A stretch of 64,000 nt of DNA from contig NZ_WUEY01000009.1 in assembly GCF_010668395.1 (NCBI RefSeq), forward strand, positions 124,001-188,000. The letters are read 5' to 3'. Shown piece by piece: positions 1-9,034 of the stretch. The notes under the pieces were generated by a model. It worked only from the letters and a program-made list of their open reading frames with translations, did not search any database and was not told where the DNA came from. The position numbers were made by a program, and so were the translations under genes. Every line of letters begins with the position of its first letter. Position 1 is the stretch's first letter. Origin of the DNA: Martinezella lusitana (lineage in GTDB: Bacteria > Pseudomonadota > Alphaproteobacteria > Rhizobiales > Rhizobiaceae).

Positions 1-1463
1 TTAACGGCCGTTTCGTCGCGCCAAAGAGCGGCAATTATATTGCAAGCTACGATCCGACCACCGGCGAGCCCTGGTACGAGTTTGCCGAAGCCGATGCCGC
101 GGATGTGGACGATGCCGTCGCCGCTGCCGGCAAGGCCTTTCGCAATCCCGCCTGGCGGCGCATGACGCAGACCGATCGCGGCAGGCTGGTGCGCAGGCTG
201 GCGGATCTTGTCCTGCAGCACGCCGATGAGCTCGCGGAAATCGAGACGCGCGACAACGGCAAACTGATCAAGGAAATGCGCGCCCAGATGCGTGCCATGC
301 CGGACAGCTACCATTACTTCGCCGGCATGGCCGACAAGCTGCAAGGCGAAACGATCCCGGTCAACAAGCTCGACATGCTGAATTTCAACATGCGCGAACC
401 GCTCGGCGTAGTCGGCATGATCACACCCTGGAATTCGCCTCTGATGCTTTTGACGGGGACGCTCGCGCCCTGTCTGGCAATTGGCAACACCGTCGTCATC
501 AAGCCTTCGGAGCATGCAACGGCATCGACGCTGGCGCTGGCCGAACTCATAGCAGAGGCGGGTTTTCCCGAGGGCGTCGTAAACGTGGTGACCGGCACCG
601 GCAAAAGCGCCGGCGAAGCCCTGACGCGCCACCCGGGCGTTGCCAAATACGTCTTTACCGGCAGCACGAACACTGGTCGTCGCATTGCGGGCAACGCGGC
701 CATGAATCTCATCCCGTGTTCGATGGAGCTCGGCGGAAAGTCGCCACACGTCGTTTTCGGTGACGTCGATATCGAACATGCGGTCAACGGCGTGGTCTCG
801 GGGGTTTTTGCCGCCGCCGGCCAGACCTGCGTTGCCGGATCCCGCTGCTTTGTCGAGGCAAGCGTCTATGATCGCTTCATCGATGCATTGGTTGCCCGTA
901 CGCAGCGCATCAGGGTCGGTCACCCGATGGTTGCGGAGACGGACATCGGCCCGCTGGCGCTGGCCGACCAGCTTTCCAAGGTCGAGACCTATGTCGCGTC
1001 CGGGGTCAGGGAGGGGGCCAGGATCGCAACTGGCGGCAAGCGGCCGCAAGCTCAGGATCTTTCTCGCGGCTGGTATTTCGAGCCGACCGTGATGGTCGAG
1101 GCGCAGAACGACATGTCCTTCATGCGTGACGAACTCTTCGGACCGGTTGTCGGCGTCATGCCGTTCAGGACCGAAGAAGAGATGATCAGCCTCGCCAACG
1201 ACACGAATTATGGCCTGGCCTCCGGTATCTGGACGCAGAACATCGATCGGGCCATGCGCTTCGCCAACCAGATCGAGGCCGGAACGGTATGGATCAATAC
1301 CTACCGCTCATCCTCCTTCATGTCCGCCAATGGCGGCTTCAAGGAGAGCGGTTACGGCCGGCGCGGCGGCTTCGAGGTCATGCGGGAGTTCTCGCGCCTC
1401 AAGAACATCATCATCGACTATTCCGGCGCCATGCAGGACCCGTTCGTCATCCGCCTGAAGTGA
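1..1463 (+). CDS. NAD(P)-dependent aldehyde dehydrogenase, 5' end outside window
   Basis: Oxidises an aldehyde to the carboxylic acid in the cytoplasm. The frame is open from base 3 (NGRFVAPKSGNY...), so the gene begins upstream of the window. The GTG at 105 is internal, because the residues before it are typical ALDH N-terminus. Visible motifs are the substrate/cofactor segment TPWNSPL, the general-base motif MELGGKSP and the catalytic cysteine in AAGQTCVAG. The end GGFKESGYGRRGG is that of ALDHs of the betaine/hydroxymuconic-semialdehyde group. It is followed 39 bp later by a flavin monooxygenase, so it is probably part of the same catabolic operon. The family is certain. The substrate is not known. 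Confidence 0.93.
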   Translation, partial: NGRFVAPKSGNYIASYDPTTGEPWYEFAEADAADVDDAVAAAGKAFRNPAWRRMTQTDRGRLVRRLADLVLQHADELAEIETRDNGKLIKEMRAQMRAMPDSYHYFAGMADKLQGETIPVNKLDMLNFNMREPLGVVGMITPWNSPLMLLTGTLAPCLAIGNTVVIKPSEHATASTLALAELIAEAGFPEGVVNVVTGTGKSAGEALTRHPGVAKYVFTGSTNTGRRIAGNAAMNLIPCSMELGGKSPHVVFGDVDIEHAVNGVVSGVFAAAGQTCVAGSRCFVEASVYDRFIDALVARTQRIRVGHPMVAETDIGPLALADQLSKVETYVASGVREGARIATGGKRPQAQDLSRGWYFEPTVMVEAQNDMSFMRDELFGPVVGVMPFRTEEEMISLANDTNYGLASGIWTQNIDRAMRFANQIEAGTVWINTYRSSSFMSANGGFKESGYGRRGGFEVMREFSRLKNIIIDYSGAMQDPFVIRLK

Positions 1464-1502
1464 AGACGCAGAAGAAAACAAACCCGAAAGGGAGGTAAAC
1501 AG

Positions 1503-2579
1503 ATGAAATTCGCGGTATCGCTGACCATGGAACGGTTCTCACCGGACGTTCCTATGTCCAGGGCAAAGAGCAACCTGCTGGAACTCGCGCGGATCGCCGA
1601 CGAGGGCGGCTTCGAGGCGCTGTGGACGGCCGAGCACCACACGATCGAATGCACGATCTCTCCCAATCCGTTCCAGACGCTGGTCTGGCTGGCGCAGCAT
1701 ACACAGCAGATTCGCCTGGGAACGTCGACGCTCGTCGCTCCCTATTGGAACCCCATCCGCCTGGCTGGCGAGGCAGCGCTTTGCGACCATCTGACCGACG
1801 GCCGCCTCGAGTTCGGTATTGCCCGTGGCTCCTATCAGTATGAGTTCGACAGAATGGCCGGAGGCATGCCCCAGCAGGAGGGGGTGGCCTATATGAAAGA
1901 GATCGTGCCCGCGGTTAAGAAGCTCTGGGCGGGCGACTATGCCCATGACGGCCACTATTGGACATTTCCGGTTGCGACCTCGGTGCCGAAGCCGCTGCAG
2001 CAGCCGCATCCGCCGATATGGGTTGCAGCGCGCGATCCAGGGTCGTTCGACTGGGCGATTGCCAATGGTGCCAGCATCCTGTCCACTCCGCTTTCGGCGC
2101 CCGCGGCGGAAATACAGGTTCTTTCGGACAAGTTTCACAAGGCGGTTGCCGATCATCCGGAAGTCCCGCGCCCGCGCTTCATGATGCAGCGCCGGACCTG
2201 CGTCTATGACAAGCCGGATGGCTGGGAACTCGCTGTCCAACACAGCATGGACTATGGCCGCGCCTTCGAAAACCTCATGCAGAACATCGGCACGGTACGG
2301 GAAGGCTTCCCGGAAGCGGTCCCTTACGAGGCGGTCAAAGGCAAGGACAATTATAACCCGGATAACATTCGCAAGAACCTGATGTTCGGGACACCGGACG
2401 AAGCGATCGAGAAATTGCTGGTCTATGAGGCTGCAGGCGTCGATCAGTATTGTCTCGGCCTGACGTTCAACCTGCCCTTTGAGTTGCAGAAGCGAACGCT
2501 GGAACTCTTCGTCAAGGAAATCCTGCCCTTCTTCGCCGCGCGCGAGAAGGAGCAGGGGCGCAAGATGGCGGTAGGCTGA
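1503..2579 (+). CDS. LLM-class flavin-dependent oxidoreductase (luciferase-like)
   Basis: 358-residue bacterial-luciferase-type monooxygenase, normally an FMNH2-dependent enzyme with a TIM-barrel fold. Family signatures are MKFAVSL at the first strand, the ADEGGFEALWTAEHH segment near residue 40, TSTLVAPYWNPIRLAGEAA near 80, GRLEFGIARGS near 105, and PHPPIWVAARDP near 170. The start is set by GGGAGG about 6 bases before the ATG. The next gene starts 1 bp after its stop, so they are probably translationally coupled. The hydrolase and CMD-like neighbours suggest it oxygenates an organic substrate whose product is then hydrolysed. The actual substrate cannot be read from sequence. Confidence 0.9.
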   Translation: MKFAVSLTMERFSPDVPMSRAKSNLLELARIADEGGFEALWTAEHHTIECTISPNPFQTLVWLAQHTQQIRLGTSTLVAPYWNPIRLAGEAALCDHLTDGRLEFGIARGSYQYEFDRMAGGMPQQEGVAYMKEIVPAVKKLWAGDYAHDGHYWTFPVATSVPKPLQQPHPPIWVAARDPGSFDWAIANGASILSTPLSAPAAEIQVLSDKFHKAVADHPEVPRPRFMMQRRTCVYDKPDGWELAVQHSMDYGRAFENLMQNIGTVREGFPEAVPYEAVKGKDNYNPDNIRKNLMFGTPDEAIEKLLVYEAAGVDQYCLGLTFNLPFELQKRTLELFVKEILPFFAAREKEQGRKMAVG

Positions 2580-2580
2580 C

Positions 2581-3390
2581 ATGGCGGAGACCCAGCGCCA
2601 TACCGTCGGTGACGTCACGCTCAACTATCGCATTGATGGTCATGGCGATCCTCTTGTTTGCATTCATGGTGTCGGCTCGTATCTCGAGGCTTGGGCCGGG
2701 GTGGTCGAGCGCCTCAAGGACCGTTTCACCGTCCTGACGTTCGACCTGCGGGGACATGGCGGTTCAAGCCGGATAAAGGGACGCTACGAAATCGACGATT
2801 TCGTCGACGAGGCGCTGGCCCTTGCCGACAGGGCGGGTTTTTCGACCTTCAATCTTGCCGGCTTTTCTCTCGGTGGATTGATCGCCCAGCGTTTGGCCCT
2901 GACCCATCTCGACCGGCTGCGCCGCCTCGTCTTGCTTTCGACGGTCGCCGGCCGCACGCCTGAGGAACGTTCCCGCGTTCTGGAGCGCCTTGCGGCGCTG
3001 CGTGTCGGCACGCCGGCGGATCATCACAATGCGTCGCTGTCGCGCTGGCTGACGGAAGAGTTTCAGGACCGGAACCCGGAAATCATCGCCTGGCTAAGGC
3101 AGCGTGACGCGGAGAATGATCCCGAGTGTTATGCCTCAGCCTACCGGGTGCTGGCCGAAACGGATTTCGGTGGCTTTCTCGACCAAATCCGCTGCCCGAC
3201 GCTGATTGCAACGGGGGAGGATGATCTCGGCTCCAATCCGCGCATGGCCCGCTACATGCATGACCGCATTCCCGGCTCCGAGCTTCGGATCTTGCCCGGT
3301 CTGCGCCATTCGATCCTGATCGAGGCGCCGGAGAGGATCGCGACGCTGATGCGGCAATTCCTGGTGGGAGAGGAGGCGGCCCATGGATGA
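2581..3390 (+). CDS. alpha/beta-fold hydrolase (3-oxoadipate enol-lactonase-like)
   Basis: 269-residue alpha/beta hydrolase. The oxyanion-loop motif is HGVGS near residue 29, the nucleophile elbow is GFSLGG (Ser near 99), the acid is probably the Asp in ATGEDD near residue 212, and the catalytic His is in LRHS near residue 243. The overall pattern resembles PcaD-type enol-lactonases, and the next gene is a CMD-family protein, as in pcaDC arrangements. It starts 1 bp after the monooxygenase stop and overlaps the next gene by 8 bp. The family is secure. The lactonase function is inferred from context. Confidence 0.88.
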   Translation: MAETQRHTVGDVTLNYRIDGHGDPLVCIHGVGSYLEAWAGVVERLKDRFTVLTFDLRGHGGSSRIKGRYEIDDFVDEALALADRAGFSTFNLAGFSLGGLIAQRLALTHLDRLRRLVLLSTVAGRTPEERSRVLERLAALRVGTPADHHNASLSRWLTEEFQDRNPEIIAWLRQRDAENDPECYASAYRVLAETDFGGFLDQIRCPTLIATGEDDLGSNPRMARYMHDRIPGSELRILPGLRHSILIEAPERIATLMRQFLVGEEAAHG

Positions 3391-3772
3391 CGCTTTGAAA
3401 CGAAACGGTGAAGCGGTCAGGCGCAAGGTGCTTGGCGACGATTATGTCGACCGGGCGATCGGCGGAGCCGACGCCTTCTCCGGCCCGTTCCAGGACCTGC
3501 TCAACGAATATTGCTGGGGTGTCGCCTGGACGGACGACGCACTCGACCTCAGGCAGCGCAGCCTTCTCAATCTGGGAATGCTGGCGGCCTCCAACCGCAT
3601 GCACGAATTCGGGATCCATTTCCGGGGCGCGATCCGCAACGGCCTGACGGATGACGAGCTTCGCGGAGCTTTGGTTCAGATCGCAATCTATTGCGGCATC
3701 CCGGCAGGCGTGGAGGCCTTTCGCGTCGCTCGATCCGTTCGGGACGACATGCAGCGGAAGGGAGAGTGCTGA
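3383..3772 (+). CDS. carboxymuconolactone decarboxylase family protein
   Basis: 129-residue CMD-family protein (PcaC/AhpD fold). Features are the central RQRSLLNLGMLAA helix, the EFGIHFRGAIRNGLT segment with its conserved His, and the C-terminal LVQIAIYCGIPAGVEAFRVA motif typical of 4-carboxymuconolactone decarboxylases. It lacks the CxxC of AhpD peroxidases, so it is more likely a decarboxylase-type member. It overlaps the hydrolase stop and has GAGGAGG before the ATG. It is the last gene of the four-gene catabolic run. About 150 bp separates it from the transporter genes. Confidence 0.88.
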   Translation: MDDALKRNGEAVRRKVLGDDYVDRAIGGADAFSGPFQDLLNEYCWGVAWTDDALDLRQRSLLNLGMLAASNRMHEFGIHFRGAIRNGLTDDELRGALVQIAIYCGIPAGVEAFRVARSVRDDMQRKGEC

Positions 3773-3924
3773 CTTCTCACTCTCGGAGGAACAAGCGGCC
3801 CACGGCTGCTCGATATCGCCGGAAGACGAAAGCTCCCGTGAAGGGTCAAGATCGTGTTGATGGTGGGGATACGATCCTGCATCGGAATTGAAATCAAATA
3901 ACGACAACAGAGGGAACAAAATAG

Positions 3925-4758
3925 ATGGATAGACTTGCAAGAATGGCAGCCGTTGCTGCTTCGCTCGCCGTCGCATTGGCAGCCTTGCCTGCCAATGCCG
4001 GCGCCGTCCTTGATCGGGTATTGGCGGCAAAGACCCTGAAAGTCGCGACCGATGCCAACTGGGCGCCGCAATCTTTCATGAACGACAAGAACGAGCTCGA
4101 CGGGTTCGACGTCGATGTCGCCAAGGACATCGGAAAACGCCTTGGCGTGAAGGTCGAGTTCGTAACGCCCGGCTGGGACATCATCACCGCAGGCAATTGG
4201 GCCGGGCGTTGGGACATGCATGTCGGCTCGATGACGCCGACGAAAAAGCGTGCGGAGATCTTCGATTTTCCGGCAGTGTATTACTATACGCCTGCAGCCG
4301 TCGCGGTTCACAAGGACAGCAAGGCCACCAAGCTCTCCGATCTTGACGGGAAGGTGGTCGGAACGACGGCGACCTCCACCTTCGAGGCCTACGCCAAGCA
4401 GGACCTGACACTGGATGCCGCCGGCGCGCCCGCCTTCAAGTATGAGTTCAAGCCGAAGGAGGTAAAGTCCTATGCGAATTCGACCACCGCATTCGACGAT
4501 CTCCGCCTGGGAGACGGCACGCGTCTCGATGCGGTCGTTTCCTCTCTCCCGAGCATTATCGATGCCCAGAAGGCAAACTATCCCATCAAGCAGCTTGGCG
4601 ATCCCGTGTTCTACGAGCCGCTCGCCGTTGCTATCGAGCACGGGGACAAGGCGTTCAACGACAAGATCGCCGATGAGATAAAAGACATGAAGGCGGATGG
4701 GACACTGAGCAAGCTCTCGGTCAAATGGTATGGCGTCGACTATACGGTCGTAAAGTAG
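3925..4758 (+). CDS. ABC transporter substrate-binding protein, polar amino acid type
   Basis: 277-residue periplasmic solute-binding protein of family 3 (SBP_bac_3). The N-terminal signal peptide ends near ALAALPANAGA. The mature part begins LDRVLAAKTLKVATDANWAPQSF, followed by LDGFDVDVAKDIGKRLGVKVEFV, the two-lobed pattern of amino-acid-binding proteins. AGAGGGA precedes the ATG. It heads an importer unit with the permease and ATPase that follow. Because the unit sits behind the catabolic genes, the ligand may be their substrate rather than an ordinary amino acid (inference). Confidence 0.92.
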   Translation: MDRLARMAAVAASLAVALAALPANAGAVLDRVLAAKTLKVATDANWAPQSFMNDKNELDGFDVDVAKDIGKRLGVKVEFVTPGWDIITAGNWAGRWDMHVGSMTPTKKRAEIFDFPAVYYYTPAAVAVHKDSKATKLSDLDGKVVGTTATSTFEAYAKQDLTLDAAGAPAFKYEFKPKEVKSYANSTTAFDDLRLGDGTRLDAVVSSLPSIIDAQKANYPIKQLGDPVFYEPLAVAIEHGDKAFNDKIADEIKDMKADGTLSKLSVKWYGVDYTVVK

Positions 4759-4818
4759 CAGACATCAATCTCGGCGGCTTGCGCAATCGAGCCGCCGACC
4801 TGGTTGAAGGGGAAAGAG

Positions 4819-5793
4819 ATGCTTTATCCCGATACGGTTGAATCCGAAGTCCTTGTTCATAAGCCGTGGTTTGTCGCGACAGTTTTTGCGACGGTTCTGG
4901 TGGCTTTCCTGCTGTTTAATCTGACCGGCACCTCGCTCGGCGAGCTCATGCGCCCGGTGATCGGCGATCCCGCGACGTCGGGCCTTTACGGGCGCTTTGC
5001 CATTGCGTTCGCCATTGCCGTGATATTCGCGTTGAATGTCGTACTTATCGGCTTTGCGCCGCTCAGGCTGCAAATCGCCATCGTGTGGCTGGAATTGCTG
5101 ATCCTCTTCCTGGCATTCTTCGAGACATTTCACCTGAGCCTGCCCTTTATTGCGGAAAAGCTTCCATTCCTCATCACGCAAGGGCTCGTTACCACGATCT
5201 ACGTGTCGGCGGTGTCGATCGTCATTGCGTCGGCGATCGCCATTCTCGGCGCGGTGGCAAAACTTTCGAACAATGGTTTCGCCTATGCGATCGCGAGTTT
5301 CTACACCTCGTTTTTCCGTGGGCTTCCGCTGTTGATGCAGGTCTATCTTATCTATCTCGGCCTGCCGCAGCTCGGCTTCGTGATCGATGCGGTTCCGGCC
5401 GGCATTCTGGCGCTTTCGCTTTGTTACGGCGCCTACATGACCGAGATCTTTCGATCCGGCATCCAGAGTATCGATCGAGGGCAATGGGAAGCCTCTCGCT
5501 CGATGGGCTTCGGCTTCGGCGTTACGATGCGCAAGATCATCTTGCCGCAGGCGCTTCCCGTCATCATTCCGCCGACGGGAAATCAGTTTATCTCGATGCT
5601 GAAGGACAGCTCGCTCGTATCGGTGATTGGCGTTTGGGAGCTGATGTTCCTGGCGCGCACACTTGGGCAGAAGACCTTCCAGCACATGGAAATGCTGATT
5701 TCGGCCGCCATGCTCTACTGGATCCTGTCGATCTGCCTCGAGCTCATCCAGTCGCGCATCGAGCGCCATTATGCCAGGAGCAAAGTGCGATGA
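4819..5793 (+). CDS. ABC transporter permease, polar amino acid type
   Basis: Inner-membrane permease of the HisM/GlnP type. It has two or three N-terminal hydrophobic segments, then the conserved core SFYTSFFRGLPLLMQVYLIYLGL and the EAA loop region EASRSMGFGFGVTMRKIILPQALP that contacts the ATPase. A TTG 15 bases upstream is in frame, but the ATG at 4819 directly follows AAGGGGAAAGAG and is the better start. The stop overlaps the ATG of the ATPase gene (ATGA). With 324 residues it is longer than most permeases of this type (about 220), because of the extra N-terminal membrane segments. It may work as a homodimer, since no second permease gene is present. Confidence 0.92.
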   Translation: MLYPDTVESEVLVHKPWFVATVFATVLVAFLLFNLTGTSLGELMRPVIGDPATSGLYGRFAIAFAIAVIFALNVVLIGFAPLRLQIAIVWLELLILFLAFFETFHLSLPFIAEKLPFLITQGLVTTIYVSAVSIVIASAIAILGAVAKLSNNGFAYAIASFYTSFFRGLPLLMQVYLIYLGLPQLGFVIDAVPAGILALSLCYGAYMTEIFRSGIQSIDRGQWEASRSMGFGFGVTMRKIILPQALPVIIPPTGNQFISMLKDSSLVSVIGVWELMFLARTLGQKTFQHMEMLISAAMLYWILSICLELIQSRIERHYARSKVR

Positions 5794-6533
5794 ACGGCGA
5801 CAAGATCATCGAAGTGAAGAACGTTTCGAAGTGGTACGGCAGCTTCAAGGTGCTGACGGACATCAATCTGACCGTTCGCAAGGGAGAGCGCATCGTCGTG
5901 TGCGGTCCGTCCGGCTCGGGAAAGTCGACGCTTATCCGCTGCTTCAACCGGCTGGAGGCGCATCAGGAAGGCGAGATAACCGTCAACGGCATCACGCTGC
6001 ATGACCGGATGCGCAACGTCGGCGACGTGCGCAAGAACGTCGGCATGGTGTTTCAGCACTTCAATCTCTTCCCGCATATGACGGTGCTGATGAACTGCAT
6101 GGTCGGCCCCATGTGGATCAAGGGCAAGTCGGAAGCCGAGGCCCGGCAGACCGCTTTGCGCTTCCTTGAGCGGGTTCGCATCCCGGAGCAGGCAAACAAG
6201 TATCCGGTCCAGCTGTCCGGCGGCCAGCAGCAGCGGGTGGCGATCGCCCGGTCTTTATGCATGCAGCCGCAGATCATGCTCTTCGACGAGCCGACGTCCG
6301 CGCTCGATCCGGAAATGGTATCGGAGGTGCTGGAGACCATGACGAGTCTCGCCAAAGACGGCATGACGATGGTATGCGTGACGCATGAAATGGGTTTCGC
6401 GCGGGCCGTTGCCGATCGGGTTATCTTCATGAATTCCGGCCAAATCGTCGAGGAGGGCGCTCCGCAGGACTTCTTTAGCAACCCGCGTCATGAGCGAACG
6501 AAGCTCTTCCTGAGCCAGATCCTAAAGCACTGA
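5790..6533 (+). CDS. ABC transporter ATP-binding protein, polar amino acid type
   Basis: 247-residue ATPase of the GlnQ/HisP family that powers the preceding permease. It shows Walker A GPSGSGKST, the Q-loop in VFQHFNLFPHMTV, signature LSGGQQQRVAIARSL, Walker B IMLFDEPTSALDP and switch His in VTHEMGFA. The chosen start ATG overlaps the permease stop. A longer frame is open upstream, but it lies entirely antiparallel-free within the permease gene and is not ABC-like. It is the last gene of the unit, and a gap of about 320 bp follows. Confidence 0.95.
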   Translation: MNGDKIIEVKNVSKWYGSFKVLTDINLTVRKGERIVVCGPSGSGKSTLIRCFNRLEAHQEGEITVNGITLHDRMRNVGDVRKNVGMVFQHFNLFPHMTVLMNCMVGPMWIKGKSEAEARQTALRFLERVRIPEQANKYPVQLSGGQQQRVAIARSLCMQPQIMLFDEPTSALDPEMVSEVLETMTSLAKDGMTMVCVTHEMGFARAVADRVIFMNSGQIVEEGAPQDFFSNPRHERTKLFLSQILKH

Positions 6534-6853
6534 TCGGATCGCGGTCGTTGCCAGGAAGACGATTGCCGGCAAGATATCGCGGCCGCGTCATGGGCCCCGT
6601 GGCGCCTGAGCCATCGCCCCGAAAGAAGCAAGAAGGCAGATTGCTGCAATCCCGTAAGGGCCGGGCCTATCTCGTAAACGAGACAGGCGGGCGATGGGTT
6701 GCCACCAGGTTCGTCGTCTTCGTTCCTGATCGACATGCACGCATTCTTTCTCCGCCGGCATTGAATCTTCGAAAATCGATCCTCTTCGCGACCTTGATTA
6801 TGGTTTCGAGATCGAGAATAGTGTGGCATCTTAATTCTCGTATTTGAGAGATA
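6534..6853. other. intergenic stretch before a LysR gene
   Basis: 320 bases without a convincing gene. A 99-codon frame (6548-6847) is present but arginine- and proline-rich and resembles no family. The last ~100 bases become AT-rich (around tatggtttcgagatcgagaatag) and probably hold the promoter of the LysR gene. No clear terminator hairpin was seen after the ATPase gene. Confidence 0.4.
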
Positions 6854-7753
6854 ATGGATTTCACAGCCCTCGAAATTTTCCTGGTCGTCGCAGAACAATC
6901 GAGCGTCACCCGTACCGCGGCAATCATCGGTCGCGCGCCGTCCAATATCACCAACCGCGTTCGCGCACTGGAAGACGAACTTGGCGTTGCGCTGTTCAGC
7001 CGCGATGGAAAGAAGATGACGCTGACCCGGGAAGGGCGGGTTTTCCGCTCCTATGCACGTCGTTTGACGACGCTTGCCAAGGACGCAAGAAATGCCGTCA
7101 TTTCGGCTGGACCTGCCGAGGTTCTGCGCGTGGGTACGATGGAAAGCACGGCGGCCAGTCGTCTTCCTTCGGTGTTGCAGGAGTTTGGTCAGACCTACCC
7201 GGCTATTTCTCTGCGATTGACGATCGGTGCTACCGACGAATTAACCCGTGGCGTTCTTTCGGAGGAAATCGATTGCGCATTGATCGCCCGTGTTCCGGCC
7301 GATCTGTCCGACACGGCCTCTGCCTCATCCGAGCGCCAATTTGATCTTCTCCAGGCAAACTCGGTCTTTGCGGAAGACCTGCTTCTGGTCCTTCCGCCCA
7401 CCTCCCGCAATGTTCGTACCGCGGCAGACATTCAGTCGGACGTGCTCGTTGCTCTTGAGCCGGGCTGCACCTATCGTCGCGTGGCTGAGCATTGGATTCG
7501 GCAGGCCCGACAAATCCGCACCGTCGAAGTCGCGTCCTATCACGCCATTCTGGCAAATGTCGTCGCTGGCCACGCCGTCGGCGTGGTGCCCCGATCCGTG
7601 CTGGAGATGATGCATTGGCCAAGCGACATCAAGACCCACACCCTCGGCGAGGTCGAAACACTGTTGATCCGCCGCAAAGATAATCAGTCGCCAGCCTTCG
7701 GCTTCTTTCACGAGGCACTGGTTGCCAATCGAGCTTCAGTGGTTTCGCGCTGA
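6854..7753 (+). CDS. LysR-family transcriptional regulator
   Basis: 299-residue LTTR. The N-terminal winged helix-turn-helix (MDFTALEIFLVVAEQSSVTRTAAIIGRAPSNITNRVRALE...LFSRDGKKMTLT, with the helix broken here across residues 3-60) is followed by a periplasmic-binding-type effector domain beginning VLRVGTMESTAASRLP. It is close to regulators of the CbbR/PA2206 class only in general layout. It stands 320 bp after the amino-acid-type transporter and 49 bp before an HPP-CBS gene in the same direction. It might control either one. Confidence 0.9.
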   Translation: MDFTALEIFLVVAEQSSVTRTAAIIGRAPSNITNRVRALEDELGVALFSRDGKKMTLTREGRVFRSYARRLTTLAKDARNAVISAGPAEVLRVGTMESTAASRLPSVLQEFGQTYPAISLRLTIGATDELTRGVLSEEIDCALIARVPADLSDTASASSERQFDLLQANSVFAEDLLLVLPPTSRNVRTAADIQSDVLVALEPGCTYRRVAEHWIRQARQIRTVEVASYHAILANVVAGHAVGVVPRSVLEMMHWPSDIKTHTLGEVETLLIRRKDNQSPAFGFFHEALVANRASVVSR

Positions 7754-7802
7754 CTTTCCTCAACAGCCCTCATTCGAGACGGGTACATTTACAGGTTCTG
7801 CT

Positions 7803-8924
7803 ATGTCATCACTGGATCCGCAATCGAAACCAGCCAGCGCGCGTTTTCGGCTCTTCACGCCCATTCTGGCCGGAGCCACCTTGCGGGAACGGCTTTTGGC
7901 CTGCCTTGGAGCGTTGATCAGTATCGCCGTAACCGGCATGATCGGCGGGTATTTTTTCGGAGACGGTATCGATCTTCCGCTCATTGTGGCGCCCATGGGC
8001 GCCTCCGCGGTGCTGCTGTTTGCCGTGCCCGCCAGCCCGCTTGCCCAACCTTGGTCGATCATCGGAGGCAACACGATTTCAGCGCTCATGGGCGTGTTTG
8101 CCGCCCATGTGGTCCATGATCCGGTCATTGCCATCGGTGTCGGCGTTTCATTGGCGATCGCGGCAATGTCGTTTACCCGCAGCCTCCATCCGCCAGGTGG
8201 GGCTGCGGCGCTGACCGCCGTGCTCGGCGGTCCGGCCGTGGCGCATTGGGGCTTGCTCTTTCCGTTGATCCCGGTTGCCCTGAACTCCTGCGTCCTCGTC
8301 GCTTTGGGCATTGCGTTCCACAAATTATCGTGGCGGTCCTATCCGCATGTTGCGGCGCCGGTTGCAGCCAATCTGCATGGAACCACCGACCTGCCGTCGG
8401 ATCGGCGTGTCGGCTTCAATGAGCAGGATATCGATGCCGCGCTCGTCAACCTTGATGAATCGTTCGATATCGACCGCGGTGATCTTGGCAGATTGTTGCG
8501 ACAGGTCGAGTTTGAATCGCTTGTCCGCTCCAACGGCAAGATCCTGTGCCGGGACATCATGTCACAAGACGTCATTTCGATCGAGGAAAGCGGCACGACG
8601 GAAGACGCCCGGGCCCTTCTCCTGAAGCACAATATTCGCACACTTCCGGTGAGGAGCGATGACGGTCGATTAATCGGGACCTTGGGCTTGCGCGAACTTG
8701 CGCACGCATCCGTTTCGTTCAAGGATCATATATCTCCAGCAGCGACTGCGTCAGCCGGGGACAAGGCATTGAGCCTGCTTCCGGTGTTGACCGATGGCCA
8801 CACGCATGCCGTCATCATTATAGACGCGGAATTGAAGATCCTCGGCCTGATCTCTCAGACCGATCTTCTAAGCGCTGTGGCGCGTGCTCTCCCGGCTGGA
8901 CAATCCGACAATCGGGCTGCGTGA
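7803..8924 (+). CDS. HPP family membrane protein with C-terminal CBS pair
   Basis: Membrane protein with an N-terminal HPP domain of about four to five hydrophobic helices (residues ~25-180). It contains the defining SLHPPGGAAALTAVLGG motif and the GAMGASAVLLFAVP-like segment. Two CBS domains follow (residues ~245-365: IMSQDVISIEESGTTEDA..., and LSLLPVLTDGHTHAVIIIDAE...). HPP proteins have been linked to nitrite transport in cyanobacteria and plants. CBS pairs usually bind adenine nucleotides and gate the attached domain. The ATG at 7803 is preferred, because an upstream in-frame start would overlap the LysR gene. It converges on putA with a shared hairpin between them. Confidence 0.88.
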   Translation: MSSLDPQSKPASARFRLFTPILAGATLRERLLACLGALISIAVTGMIGGYFFGDGIDLPLIVAPMGASAVLLFAVPASPLAQPWSIIGGNTISALMGVFAAHVVHDPVIAIGVGVSLAIAAMSFTRSLHPPGGAAALTAVLGGPAVAHWGLLFPLIPVALNSCVLVALGIAFHKLSWRSYPHVAAPVAANLHGTTDLPSDRRVGFNEQDIDAALVNLDESFDIDRGDLGRLLRQVEFESLVRSNGKILCRDIMSQDVISIEESGTTEDARALLLKHNIRTLPVRSDDGRLIGTLGLRELAHASVSFKDHISPAATASAGDKALSLLPVLTDGHTHAVIIIDAELKILGLISQTDLLSAVARALPAGQSDNRAA

Positions 8925-8977
8925 TCGGCGCGAGGTCCGAGGATCCCCATGGCTCTCCGGGCCTTCCGCAGGAAATA

Positions 8978-9009
8978 CGATGGCCGGCCCCCTTCGGGGC
9001 CGGCCATCG
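8978..9009. terminator. bidirectional hairpin between HPP-CBS gene and putA
   Basis: Perfect 14-bp inverted repeat (cgatggccggcccc / ggggccggccatcg) with a CTTC loop. It lies between the 3' ends of two converging genes. There is no long T-run, so termination may need more than the stem. Confidence 0.75.
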
Positions 9010-9034
9010 CATGAATATCAGATCGCGTCCGATG

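Noticed and set aside
6548..6847. 99-codon plus-strand frame in the gap before the LysR gene
   Set aside because: Arg/Pro-rich, no RBS, no family. More likely promoter region.
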